Assembly (NCBI GenBank): GCA_028289725.1
Contig: JANQOH010000252.1
Span: 1-12,460, forward strand
Source: Alphaproteobacteria bacterium
GTDB taxonomy: Bacteria; Pseudomonadota; Alphaproteobacteria; UBA7887
DNA length: 12,460 nt
Direction: 5' to 3'
Shown here: one piece after another, positions 1-7,262 of the stretch
Numbering within the stretch: the stretch's first letter is position 1
Layout: each line of letters opens with the position of its first letter
Notes under the pieces: generated by a model
Told to the model about the DNA's origin: nothing
The model's input: only the letters and a program-made list of their open reading frames with translations
The model's database searches: none
Position numbers and translations under genes: made by a program

Positions 1-1046
1 CCTGGGAGGAAGCCGAACGGTTGCCGCGCGCGCTCTATCGCAAAGCCGGTGATGTCGGCTTGATCGCCGCGCATCATCCGATCGCGGCAGGCGGCGCGAT
101 GGCGGATCATTTCATCATGATCATTGCCGCGCAGGAGGTTGCGCGGGCCGGATCGGGCGGGGTCGCGGCGAGCCTCGGCAGCCACGCGATTGGTTTGCCG
201 CCGGTTATTCGCGCGGCGACGGAGACCGTGAAGGCGCGGGTCGTCCCGGCGGTTCTCGCGGGCGAAAAGATCGCGGCGCTAGCAATCACTGAAGCTTCGG
301 GTGGCAGCGATGTCGCCAACCTGCAAACCACCGCGCGCCGCAACGGCGACCACTATGTCGTCAACGGTTCGAAAACGTTCATCACCTCCGGCATGCAAGC
401 CGATGTCATCACGACGGCGGTGCGGACCGGGGGCGAGGGGGCCGGGGGCGTGTCCTTGCTGTTGGTCGAGGCGGACATGCCCGGCCTGTCGCGCACGCCG
501 TTGAAAAAGATGGGTTGGCACGCCTCCGATACCGCGACGCTCTATTTCGATGACGTGCGCGTGCCGGTGGAGAACTTGATCGGACAGGAGAATGGCGGTT
601 TCAAGATCGTCATGCAGAATTTCAATTTCGAGCGGTTGATGATGGCCGCCGGCTGTAACGGATTCTCGCAGGTCTGTTTCGATGACACGGTTGCATATGC
701 ACGCGAACGCAAAACTTTCGGCGCGCGCCTGATCGACCATCAAGTCGTGCGCCATAAGCTCGTGGATATGGCGATGCGGATTAACGCGACGCAAGCTTGG
801 CTGGAGAATCTTGCTTGGCGCGTCGATCAGGGCGAAAACCCTGTCGCCGAAATCTGTATGCTGAAAAACCAAGCAACGCTGACCATGGAATATTGCGCGC
901 GCGAAGCGGTGCAGACATTCGGCGGCGCCGGCTATTTGACCGGTCAAAAGGTGGAACGCATTTATCGCGAAGTCCGTGTCAACGCGATTGGCGGCGGCGC
1001 GGAGGAGATCATGCGTGACCTCGCGGCGCGGCAAATGGGTTTCTGA
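1..1046 (+). CDS. Acyl-CoA dehydrogenase, 5' end outside the window
   Basis: This flavoprotein would oxidise an acyl-CoA thioester to the trans-2-enoyl-CoA and pass electrons to electron-transfer flavoprotein in the cytoplasm. The frame is open from base 3, and the upstream codons (WEEAERLPRALYRKAG) already match the family, so the start lies upstream; roughly 40 residues are missing relative to the usual 380 or so. The FAD/substrate motif ITEASGGSD and the NGSKTFITSG strand are clear, as is the C-terminal FGGAGY...RIYREVRV block. At the classical C-terminal catalytic position the sequence is IGGGAEEIM, with no Glu where medium-chain enzymes have it. The Glu of FNFERL (codon at 630-632) matches the helix-G catalytic base of isovaleryl- and long-chain-type enzymes. 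Substrate cannot be told from sequence alone. It converges on the cardiolipin synthase gene, with only 16 bases between stop codons. Confidence 0.95.
   Translation, partial: WEEAERLPRALYRKAGDVGLIAAHHPIAAGGAMADHFIMIIAAQEVARAGSGGVAASLGSHAIGLPPVIRAATETVKARVVPAVLAGEKIAALAITEASGGSDVANLQTTARRNGDHYVVNGSKTFITSGMQADVITTAVRTGGEGAGGVSLLLVEADMPGLSRTPLKKMGWHASDTATLYFDDVRVPVENLIGQENGGFKIVMQNFNFERLMMAAGCNGFSQVCFDDTVAYARERKTFGARLIDHQVVRHKLVDMAMRINATQAWLENLAWRVDQGENPVAEICMLKNQATLTMEYCAREAVQTFGGAGYLTGQKVERIYREVRVNAIGGGAEEIMRDLAARQMGF
1017..1043 (+). repeat. Direct repeat copy 1 (27 bp, 3' end of acyl-CoA dehydrogenase)
   Basis: This is copy 1 of a 27-bp direct repeat; copy 2 is at 3412-3438 in the same orientation. 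The copies differ at two positions (G/A at the seventh base, T/A at the twenty-fourth). Here it encodes the dehydrogenase C-terminus DLAARQMGF and ends just before the stop codon. I see no similarity between the sequences flanking the two copies. Confidence 0.75.
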
Positions 1047-1062
1047 TAACCAGATCCCGCGC

Positions 1063-2499
1063 TCACAAGTAGGGTGCGAACAAACGGGCAAAGCCGTCAC
1101 GAAGCTTGATGGCCAAGGGACGTTTGTTCGTGTCAGAAAGTGTTACCGTTACCGAATGGGCCTTGGCCTGGTCGATGTGCCGCGAGAGGACGGGAACGAA
1201 TTCCTCGCCGTATATTTCAAGGTTGAATTCGAAGTTAAGGCGCAAGCTCCGGGCGTCGAAATTACCCGATCCAACGATTGCATAGCTATTGTCGACAATG
1301 AAGAGCTTGGAATGCTCAAAGGGTCCGGCCTGACGATAAACCTTCACGCCATGTTCGAGCACTTGCCAGAGCATGGCATCGGTTGCCCAACTCACGAAGG
1401 GTATGTTGCCTTTCTCTGGCAAGACGATTTCCACGTCTATGCCGCGCAGCGCGGCCGCGCTCATGCTGGCCACGAGCTCCCGGTCCGGCAGGAAGTAGGG
1501 CGTCATAATCTGCACGCTCTTCGCTGCGGCATTGGTCGCGGCCATGTACATCCAACTCAGTTTCTCGAAATCCTCATTGGGCCCGTCTATGATCACGCGG
1601 GCCCAGAGATCACCCACCCAGGGCAAATCCAGGGCCTCCGCCCGCAAGTGGTTGGCGCCTGTGGCGAAGGACCAGTCTTCCAAAAACGCCTGCTCGACGT
1701 CGGCGACGACCGGCCCGCGCACCTTGAAGTGAACGTCGAGCGCTTTCTTAGGGTTGTCCTCGGCTTCGGCAAGATGCCGGACGCCGATGTTCATTCCGCC
1801 CGTGAAGGCGAGCGTGCCGTCGACGACCAATATCTTACGGTGATTCCTCAGGTTGAGATGACGGATCCACTGCCAGCGATTCCAAGGCATGAAACGCGCC
1901 GTCGGGACACCCTTCTCCCGAAGCAAACCGGAGATGCGTGGTCGAGAATAGGTCTCGCCCACACCGTCGACGAGCACCTTAACGTCCACGCCCCGTTTCA
2001 CGGCGTCGGCAAGGGCGTCGACGAATTGCAGACCGACACGATCACTGTCGAATATGTAAGTGCACAAGCCGATTGACTCACGCGCGGCGCCGATTTCCGC
2101 GAGCATGGCTGGGTAGGCTTCCTCGCCATTGACCAGCAGCTCAACCTGATTTCCCTGCACGAAACGCCGGCGTGTCACCTTGCGCGAAAGCCGTATGAAG
2201 CCGAAATGTTCCGGCAGCCAGTCGGCAGTTAAGACAGGATCGTCCAGATCACTATTGTCCGGGATTGGCCACTGCCGCCGGAGATGCCGCGCCCGTGCTT
2301 TGATGCGGTTGACGCCAAACATTACATACAGCAACGCGCCGAATCCGGGCAAAAGCAGGCAGACGGCGATCCAACCGACCGCGGCGCGTGAGTCCCGCTT
2401 GCGTAGCAAAACATGTCCCGCGCACGCGACCGAAAGCAGCAATGCGAGCGTGTAGAGGCCCCACCCAACCACGACGTTTTCGAAGTCGGGGAAGAACAA
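1063..2499 (-). CDS. cls: Cardiolipin synthase-type phospholipase D
   Basis: A membrane enzyme of the phospholipase D superfamily, most likely joining two phosphatidylglycerol molecules into cardiolipin plus glycerol. Two hydrophobic segments lie at residues about 12-32 and 40-62, followed by a basic stretch, as in bacterial cardiolipin synthases. Two HKD motifs are intact: HRKILVVDG at H220/K222/D227 and HSKLFIVDN at H396/K398/D403, each followed by the usual G-G/S-N block (GGMNIG; GSGNFDARS). The length, 478 residues, is normal. The start is a TTG with no convincing Shine-Dalgarno sequence, chosen because it places the first membrane helix as in relatives; no upstream ATG is in frame. It lies 57 bases downstream of the patatin-like gene and is probably co-transcribed with it. 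The alternative is another phospholipid-transphosphatidylating PLD; the N-terminal helices favour Cls. Confidence 0.9.
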   Translation of the reverse strand: MFFPDFENVVVGWGLYTLALLLSVACAGHVLLRKRDSRAAVGWIAVCLLLPGFGALLYVMFGVNRIKARARHLRRQWPIPDNSDLDDPVLTADWLPEHFGFIRLSRKVTRRRFVQGNQVELLVNGEEAYPAMLAEIGAARESIGLCTYIFDSDRVGLQFVDALADAVKRGVDVKVLVDGVGETYSRPRISGLLREKGVPTARFMPWNRWQWIRHLNLRNHRKILVVDGTLAFTGGMNIGVRHLAEAEDNPKKALDVHFKVRGPVVADVEQAFLEDWSFATGANHLRAEALDLPWVGDLWARVIIDGPNEDFEKLSWMYMAATNAAAKSVQIMTPYFLPDRELVASMSAAALRGIDVEIVLPEKGNIPFVSWATDAMLWQVLEHGVKVYRQAGPFEHSKLFIVDNSYAIVGSGNFDARSLRLNFEFNLEIYGEEFVPVLSRHIDQAKAHSVTVTLSDTNKRPLAIKLRDGFARLFAPYL

Positions 2500-2556
2500 A
2501 TCAGTCGCCCGCCCGACGAGGCTTAGAGAAGGAACCGCCGATGATGCGCATGATGC

Positions 2557-3408
2557 TCAAAGCTGGCGACTTGTCCTTTCGAGCAGCCGTTCGAGTTCTC
2601 TCCGAAGCTGGTCGGCCGCCGCCTCGGCCTGCGCGAATATCTTTCCAGCCTGGTAAAACTCGAGCATCAGAACGTCGACAATTTCGGGACGGATATAGAT
2701 GTCCGGCGGCCGTGCCGCGATTTTCTGACGCAGGATGGCTCTCTGCATGATCTGAAACGAGTTGAATATCGACTCCTGGAGCGAAGGAACCAAACGGGCA
2801 CTCTCTGTCCGGCGTCCCATCACGTCGATCGCGATTGTCACGTCGCACTCGTCCATGATGACGTCGTAAGGGACGGGATTGACGACGCCCCCATCGACCA
2901 AGACCCGCCCGTCGACGACCACCGGCTCGAAGATTCCGGGCAGTGCCATGCTCGCTTGGACCGCGGTTCGAATGTCGCCGGTTCCGAGCACCACCTCGTC
3001 GCGACGCCAAAAGTCAGCCGCAACCACTCTCACCGGCATGCGCAGCTCTTCGAAGTCGCGGACCTTCACATATTTCATCAAATCATCGAGAAACGCGTCG
3101 GCCTTGAGCAAGCTGCCGCCTTTCCAATTGACTTTCACGAGCTGCAACCAGGCGAAGATATTCTTCGCCGCGTCGGTGATGCTGTTTTTCCCATTGCGTG
3201 ACGCGCCTTGGATCTCCTCTCTCAAGGTTCTGGGACTCATGCCAGACGCGTAGAGGACACCGACGATCGCACCGATGCTTGTACCGACGATGCAGCGCGG
3301 TTCGATGCCAAATTCATCGATGACTTCAAGCAAGCGGATATGGGCCAACCCTTTGGCGCCGCCTCCGCCCAGGGCCAATCCAATGTTCGTCACTTGTTTG
3401 TCCGCCAT
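2557..3408 (-). CDS. Patatin-like phospholipase (RssA/YlbK type)
   Basis: A predicted cytoplasmic serine acyl-hydrolase with a Ser-Asp dyad, expected to cut acyl chains from phospholipids or similar esters. The oxyanion loop GGGGAKG is at residues 14-20, the nucleophile elbow GTSIG at 42-46 (S44) and the aspartate motif DGG at 172-174. The length, 283 residues, is typical of bacterial single-domain patatins. I chose the ATG at 3408 (MADKQV...) rather than an upstream TTG at 3441, because GAGGT lies 4 bases before the ATG and the oxyanion loop then falls at the usual distance from the N-terminus. No signal peptide is visible. The neighbour downstream makes cardiolipin, so the pair suggests membrane phospholipid remodelling; the exact substrate is unknown. 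Confidence 0.9.
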   Translation of the reverse strand: MADKQVTNIGLALGGGGAKGLAHIRLLEVIDEFGIEPRCIVGTSIGAIVGVLYASGMSPRTLREEIQGASRNGKNSITDAAKNIFAWLQLVKVNWKGGSLLKADAFLDDLMKYVKVRDFEELRMPVRVVAADFWRRDEVVLGTGDIRTAVQASMALPGIFEPVVVDGRVLVDGGVVNPVPYDVIMDECDVTIAIDVMGRRTESARLVPSLQESIFNSFQIMQRAILRQKIAARPPDIYIRPEIVDVLMLEFYQAGKIFAQAEAAADQLRRELERLLERTSRQL

Positions 3409-3411
3409 TGC

Positions 3412-3438
3412 GACCTCACGGCGCGGCAAATGGGATTC
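3412..3438 (+). repeat. Direct repeat copy 2 (27 bp, upstream of patatin gene)
   Basis: This copy matches 1017-1043 at 25 of 27 bases in the same orientation. Read on the plus strand in the equivalent frame it would encode DLTARQMGF, nearly the C-terminus of the acyl-CoA dehydrogenase, but no dehydrogenase similarity extends further. On the minus strand it supplies the Shine-Dalgarno sequence of the patatin gene. Confidence 0.75.
3413..3417 (-). promoter_or_regulatory. Ribosome binding site of the patatin-like gene
   Basis: GAGGT on the minus strand, 4 bases before the ATG at 3408. It decides the start against the upstream TTG, and it lies inside repeat copy 2. Confidence 0.65.
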
Positions 3439-3476
3439 CAAAAACGAAAGCCCGTGCGGTTATTGCGTCGCGTTGA

Positions 3477-3560
3477 CTAGCGTAGGGCGAAAGCGACGAC
3501 CAGGATCGCCACAATGATCAACACGATCCACACGGCGCGGGCTGCTTGCCGGTGCTGCAT
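3477..3560 (-). CDS. 27-residue single-span membrane peptide
   Basis: A short open frame of unknown function. It encodes a basic N-terminus (MQHRQAARAV) followed by one uninterrupted hydrophobic stretch from residue 10 to 26 (Val, Ile, Leu, Ala, Phe, one Trp), ending in Arg. This predicts one transmembrane helix with the basic N-terminus inside the cell. A strong GAGGT lies at 3571-3567, 6 bases before the ATG. The gene begins 21 bases after the ferric reductase-like gene ends and lies 68 bases before the patatin gene, so it sits inside the minus-strand gene run. Tiny membrane proteins placed like this often bind or stabilise a neighbouring membrane enzyme, here perhaps the flavocytochrome; that role is inference. 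No family is recognised. Confidence 0.65.
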   Translation of the reverse strand: MQHRQAARAVWIVLIIVAILVVAFALR

Positions 3561-3566
3561 GGGGGC

Positions 3567-3571
3567 ACCTC
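3567..3571 (-). promoter_or_regulatory. Ribosome binding site of the 27-residue peptide
   Basis: GAGGT on the minus strand with ideal 6-base spacing to the ATG at 3560. It is the main argument that the very short frame is translated. Confidence 0.6.
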
Positions 3572-3581
3572 ACTTACGTTA

Positions 3582-4901
3582 TCAATAGGCGAACTTCTCG
3601 GACACCACGCGGCGCTCGGGAATGCCGATCGCGACCAAAGCGTCCTCGGTGGCGTCGATCATCGGCGGCGGGCCGCAGACCACATAGAGCCAGTCGGTCT
3701 TGTCCGGCCGGTCGCAGTGCGCACGGATCAACGCTTCGTCCATGACACCGACCGGGCCTTCCCAATCGTCGGGCGGCTCGGATATCACATGCACGACGGT
3801 GAGATTGAGGTCACGCGACATATCATTGAGTTCGTCGCCGTGAAGGATTTGGTCGGTCACCCGGTTCCCGTACAGCAGCGTCATCGGCCGTTTGTCTCCG
3901 TCCGCGCGAAGCTGGCGCAGCATCGAAAAGATCGGAGCGATGCCGACGCCACCGGCCAAAAATACGATGCCCGCGCTAGGTTTTTTGCTAAGGGTCAGCG
4001 CCCCGTGCGGCCCGTCGACATAGGCGCGGGCGCCGACGGGCACCCGGCCAATTTGACTCGTAAAATCACCGACTTCTTTGATCAGAAACGCCAGGCGCTT
4101 GTTCTCTGACGGCGCCGACGCGATCGAGAAGGGATGTTCGCGGAATGAAAAAGGCGGCCGGTCGATGGTCAGCCAAACGAACTGCCCGGGCTCGAACGCA
4201 AGCGCGTCGCCTTGGGCGGGTTCAATGTCCACTTCCCAAATCTTGAGCCCGCGCTGTTCCACCGCGGTGACGCGGTAGGGATGCTGGAGTTTGAGCAGTG
4301 GGCGCACCACGTAGACGATAACGAGTGTCAGGAGCGCCAGAGCCAACAGCGCCAACCACAGCGCCGCGAGCGGCGGGTGGCTGCTATAGCGACCGGCCTC
4401 CAGCGCGTGAAAAACGCCAAAGCCCGCGATTAATGCCGCGCCGATGCCGTGCGATAGGCGCCAGGCTTCATAGCGCCACGTTAGCGAATCTCGGAAGATC
4501 GCGCTGAGCACCAAAGCGGCGAGAAGCGCCCAGGCAATCAGGCCGGTGACGATGCCGGTCGCGGTCAAGCCGAGCGACGTTTGCCCGGTGACATCCCAAG
4601 GCAGTCCGGCTTGGCGAAGCGGTGTGGTGTAGAGAAACGGGTGCAAGAGCAAGAGCACTGTCACCGGGCGCGCGACCAGTTGGTGGAACCGCATGGTCGC
4701 GTCGATCCCGGTGCGCCGGCTGATCAGGCGAAATCGGCCGGACAGCACAAATTCCATTAGCAGCATCGACGTCGCGACTAATGCAATGGCCGACGACACC
4801 TCGTCGAGCGGCGCGCGCGGCGGCAAATTGAAGGACCACGCCAAGGCGAGCGGCGCGAGCGCCACCACGCCGTACAACACCAGCAACACCAATCCGGGCA
4901 C
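3582..4901 (-). CDS. Ferric reductase-like transmembrane flavocytochrome
   Basis: A predicted integral inner-membrane electron-transfer protein that takes electrons from NAD(P)H through FAD to haem b and on to an acceptor across the membrane (metal ion, oxygen or a protein). The N-terminal half holds about six membrane helices. Histidine pairs H73/H87 and H151/H165 (numbered from the GTG start), each 14 apart in adjacent helices, are the expected ligands of two b haems. The C-terminal half is a ferredoxin-NADP reductase-like module with the FAD motif HPFSIAS at 256-262, the nucleotide loop GGVGIAP at 317-323 and CGPPPM at 409-414. A TTG at 4970 gives 23 more residues, but a strong GGGAGG precedes the GTG at 4901, so I prefer 439 residues. 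It lies 98 bases downstream of the protease gene. The physiological acceptor is unknown. Confidence 0.88.
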   Translation of the reverse strand: MPGLVLLVLYGVVALAPLALAWSFNLPPRAPLDEVSSAIALVATSMLLMEFVLSGRFRLISRRTGIDATMRFHQLVARPVTVLLLLHPFLYTTPLRQAGLPWDVTGQTSLGLTATGIVTGLIAWALLAALVLSAIFRDSLTWRYEAWRLSHGIGAALIAGFGVFHALEAGRYSSHPPLAALWLALLALALLTLVIVYVVRPLLKLQHPYRVTAVEQRGLKIWEVDIEPAQGDALAFEPGQFVWLTIDRPPFSFREHPFSIASAPSENKRLAFLIKEVGDFTSQIGRVPVGARAYVDGPHGALTLSKKPSAGIVFLAGGVGIAPIFSMLRQLRADGDKRPMTLLYGNRVTDQILHGDELNDMSRDLNLTVVHVISEPPDDWEGPVGVMDEALIRAHCDRPDKTDWLYVVCGPPPMIDATEDALVAIGIPERRVVSEKFAY

Positions 4902-4905
4902 CGCG

Positions 4906-4913
4906 CCCCTCCC
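4906..4913 (-). promoter_or_regulatory. Ribosome binding site fixing the GTG start of the flavocytochrome
   Basis: The minus strand reads GGGAGGGG, with 6 bases between GGGAGG and the GTG at 4901. The upstream alternative TTG at 4970 has no comparable site, and its extra 23 residues are polar and basic. Confidence 0.6.
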
Positions 4914-4999
4914 GCCAGAACGAACAACACGCGGCTGGAACCTATCCGCCGCGAAAGACCCTAGCCTCAATCTATGTCAGTTCAGCTCATTGGTTGGAG

Positions 5000-6532
5000 T
5001 CATGAAGGGTCCAAACAGCCTGGGACACTCGCCATAAGGCCCCAGCCGTAAACATTGTCGCGGCCGGGGGCGCCCAAGTCGCGGGCTTCCCGTGAAACCG
5101 CTGCGGCGACACCGCTCGATGGGGCCTCGCGGGCGGCGCGTTCCGCCAAAATGGCCGATGCAAAGACGGCCGCGAAACTCGTGCCATCCCAGGTTTGGCC
5201 GTCGGCAGGACCGGTCGGTGTCCAAACCCGGACGCCTGGCGCCGCCGCATAGAGATGTTCGCCGCGATTCGCGTGGCGGTAAATGCGCAAATGCCGGTCG
5301 ACGGCGGTGATGGCAAGCACGTCTTCGTAGGCGCCGGGATAGAGCGGGGACGCGGACGGGCCTTCATTGCCCGCTGCCGCGACGACGATCGCGCCGGCTT
5401 CGTGCGCGCGCGATACCGACAATTCGAGCAAGCCGTTCGCCGGCCCGGCAAGACTGACATTGATCACGCTGGCGCCTTCCGCCACCAGCCAGTCGAAACT
5501 GCGCGCCAGGGCAAGCGCATTGGCCCGGACGGCGCCGTCCGAATGCTGGTAAAACGCGTTCGCCATCAACAACTCGGCCGACGGCAATAATCCAGTAAAG
5601 GTCTGACCGTCGTTGGCGATGAGCAGCGCCGCGATGGCCGACCCGTGATCCGGAGGCGGGGACGCCCGGTCGGACATGAAGGAACGTTGTTGGACTCGGC
5701 CGGACCTAAGGGCTGCTTGCGTGGTGTCGATGCCGCTGTCGATCAGCCCGATCCGAATTCCCGAACCGCACGAAACGCGATCGCCCGACCAACCGATTAG
5801 ATCGGTGCCATAGCAGCCATTTCCCTCGCAGCGATTGCCGGCAAGGCCGTAGATGTGATTGGCCTCGAAGGTAATGCCGGGTGCCGCCGTGCGGAGTTCG
5901 CTCAGAACGTCATCAAGTGGGCGTTCATCTTCGCCTACAATTTGCAAAACCGCGATTCCGAGCGCGGGGAGTGTTTCGCGGGCGGCAATGTCGTAACCCA
6001 GCGCCTCAATTTGATCGAGCGCGGCATCGTTTGGCGCGAAGGCAAGAATCTCACCGGCTTCGACGACACCATCGTCGATCGGCGCGTCGATGGTTACAAA
6101 ATTGACGCGGGCCCGATCGTCGAGATCGGACTCGGACGAAGTTTGGTTATTCGTGGCGCCGATATCGTCGTCGGCTGGCTCTGAGGAGATTTCTTCCTCT
6201 TCTTCCTCGCCGCTTTCTTCGCCATCGTCGTCGTCATCATCGTCATCATCGTCGTCGTCATCGTCGTCTTCATCGTCGTCGCCGTCGTCGCCATCATCTT
6301 CTTCGAAATCGCCGTCGGCGCCCGCCTCGCTATCTTCCTCGAAAGCCGCGTCGGTATCGTTATCGTCGTCTTCGCCGTTGTCCTCGCCGTCGCCTTCAGC
6401 GTCGTCGTCATCATCAGCCAGAGCCGGCCGGATACCCAACGCGAGATCGGTTTGAGACAGGCTGGTTCGGCTCTCATCGAACGCCGACCAGGCCAGCACC
6501 AGAATTGCGGCGACCAAAACGTAGCGTTTCAT
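5000..6532 (-). CDS. Secreted subtilisin-family (S8) serine protease with acidic tract
   Basis: A predicted exported endopeptidase, 510 residues from the ATG at 6532 (a GTG three codons upstream is less likely; GGTGAG precedes the ATG). Order: a hydrophobic signal segment (about 4-18, possible cleavage near AxA before residue 40); an extremely acidic Asp/Glu-rich tract (about 40-125) with a long uninterrupted Asp run; a prodomain-like region (about 140-230); and the catalytic domain. The catalytic triad is D265 (LIDSGID), H296 (DHGSA) and S452 (DGTSFAA), with oxyanion N389 (AAGNEGP), so the enzyme should be active. Four cysteines (235, 240, 255, 506) would allow disulfides, fitting the periplasm or outside. 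It is divergent from the ECF sigma gene and preceded by a sigma-like site (GGAAT-N17-CGTT), so it is likely a direct target. Whether it degrades misfolded envelope proteins, the anti-sigma factor or external protein is unknown. Confidence 0.93.
   Translation of the reverse strand: MKRYVLVAAILVLAWSAFDESRTSLSQTDLALGIRPALADDDDDAEGDGEDNGEDDDNDTDAAFEEDSEAGADGDFEEDDGDDGDDDEDDDDDDDDDDDDDDDGEESGEEEEEEISSEPADDDIGATNNQTSSESDLDDRARVNFVTIDAPIDDGVVEAGEILAFAPNDAALDQIEALGYDIAARETLPALGIAVLQIVGEDERPLDDVLSELRTAAPGITFEANHIYGLAGNRCEGNGCYGTDLIGWSGDRVSCGSGIRIGLIDSGIDTTQAALRSGRVQQRSFMSDRASPPPDHGSAIAALLIANDGQTFTGLLPSAELLMANAFYQHSDGAVRANALALARSFDWLVAEGASVINVSLAGPANGLLELSVSRAHEAGAIVVAAAGNEGPSASPLYPGAYEDVLAITAVDRHLRIYRHANRGEHLYAAAPGVRVWTPTGPADGQTWDGTSFAAVFASAILAERAAREAPSSGVAAAVSREARDLGAPGRDNVYGWGLMASVPGCLDPS
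6158..6415 (-). repeat. Trinucleotide low-complexity tract (GAY/GAR codons)
   Basis: This in-frame tract of nearly pure GAC, GAT, GAA and GAG codons, seen on the plus strand as runs of TCG/TCA/TCC, encodes the acidic linker of the protease. It is densest at about 6190-6290, where a long unbroken Asp run and a Glu run occur. Length change by strand slippage in steps of three bases would keep the frame. Confidence 0.85.
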
Positions 6533-6604
6533 TGTTCTCACCAGCTTTTAAGCCGTCCCATACCCACTGTGGTGAGCCATATTTCGATGTCCTCACGCCT
6601 CATA

Positions 6605-6630
6605 AACGTCAGGGGAGCATGCTCTATTCC
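6605..6630 (-). promoter_or_regulatory. ECF-type promoter for the protease gene (GGAAT-N17-CGTT)
   Basis: On the minus strand, GGAAT is at 6630-6626 and CGTT at 6608-6605, 17 bases apart. This matches the alphaproteobacterial EcfG-type form (GGAAC-N16/17-CGTT) except for T at the fifth base. It faces the protease gene, whose ATG lies 72 bases further on. A matching site for the divergent sigma gene lies about 50 bases away. Confidence 0.65.
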
Positions 6631-6675
6631 CCAATTTGGCGAAAAGGACCAAATAGTTATTTTTTTTCGATGCCG

Positions 6676-6700
6676 GGAATAATTCCGGGGACCAGGCGTT
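6676..6700 (+). promoter_or_regulatory. ECF-type promoter for the sigma factor gene (GGAAT-N16-CGTT)
   Basis: GGAAT at 6676-6680 and CGTT at 6697-6700, spacer 16. The ATG of the ECF gene follows 32 bases later, a sensible leader length, which suggests autoregulation. A T-rich run (about 6657-6667) lies just upstream of the -35 element and could act as an UP-like element. GGAAT is also the left arm of a short palindrome (GGAATAATTCC). Confidence 0.7.
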
Positions 6701-6732
6701 GTTGCCCCTAAAGGATCGAGCAAGCGGAGCCG

Positions 6733-7242
6733 ATGACTGACGCGACCCAACAGATGGTCGCATTGCTGCCCCGGATGAGGCGATTTGCCTATGCGCTGAC
6801 GGGTAGCAAGGCGGACGGAGACGATCTCGTGCAGGCGTCATGCGAAAAAGCTTTGCGTGCGCTGCACCAATGGGCCGATGGAACGCGACTCGACAGTTGG
6901 ATGTATCGGATTATGCAAAACGCCTGGATCGATCAGAAACGAAGCCAAAATCGTCGGGCGCCGCAAGTCACGCTCGACCAGGTTGCCGACGTTGCCGGGC
7001 ACGATGGCCGCGAAGATATGGTCTCGCGCCTGACTTTGGAGAATGTGCGGCGGGCCATGACCGATCTGCCCAAGGATCAGAGCGTGGTTCTCGCCTTGGT
7101 CGCGGTGGAAGGGCTGAGCTACCAGGAAGCCGCGGACGTGCTCGACCTGCCCATCGGCACCGTTATGAGCCGTCTTGCGCGCGGCCGGAAACGGTTGCTT
7201 GGCATGGTCGGCGCGGACCTATCGCCGGAAACCGTCAATTGA
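6733..7242 (+). CDS. ECF-family RNA polymerase sigma factor
   Basis: An alternative sigma factor that directs RNA polymerase to stress promoters, 169 residues, the usual size. Region 2 covers about residues 8-73 (FAYALTGSKADGDDLVQ, then DSWMYRIMQNAWIDQKR, which melts and binds the -10 element). Region 4 covers about 105-157 (LPKDQSVVLALVAVEGLSYQ, with helix-turn-helix AADVLDLPIGTVMSRLARGR that reads the -35 element). No extra domains are present. The ATG has GGAG a few bases upstream. The anti-sigma gene follows after 20 bases, as expected for a co-transcribed pair. The gene has an EcfG-like promoter, and matching sites precede the protease and the response regulator genes. The region 2/4 form resembles the EcfG-like (general stress) type, but no PhyR or NepR homologue is visible here, so I do not assign it to EcfG. 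Confidence 0.95.
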   Translation: MTDATQQMVALLPRMRRFAYALTGSKADGDDLVQASCEKALRALHQWADGTRLDSWMYRIMQNAWIDQKRSQNRRAPQVTLDQVADVAGHDGREDMVSRLTLENVRRAMTDLPKDQSVVLALVAVEGLSYQEAADVLDLPIGTVMSRLARGRKRLLGMVGADLSPETVN

Positions 7243-7262
7243 ACGAATTTGGGAAAGAGCGG

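Noticed and set aside
279..1100. Minus-strand frame of 273 codons opposite the acyl-CoA dehydrogenase
   Set aside because: The plus strand carries a clear enzyme family; this frame is rich in His and Arg as expected of antisense in GC-rich DNA.
976..2076. Long plus-strand frame of 366 codons
   Set aside because: It is the antisense shadow of the intact cardiolipin synthase gene, which has both HKD motifs; the frame itself shows no domain.
2501..3010. Minus-strand frame of 169 codons overlapping the patatin gene, ending just before the cls start
   Set aside because: It is out of frame with the intact patatin-like enzyme and Arg-rich without domains; the short peptide at its end has no good RBS.
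6090..6455. Plus-strand open frame rich in serine
   Set aside because: It is the antisense reading of the Asp/Glu codon run of the protease (GAY codons read as TCR/TCN Ser codons), with no RBS or protein character.
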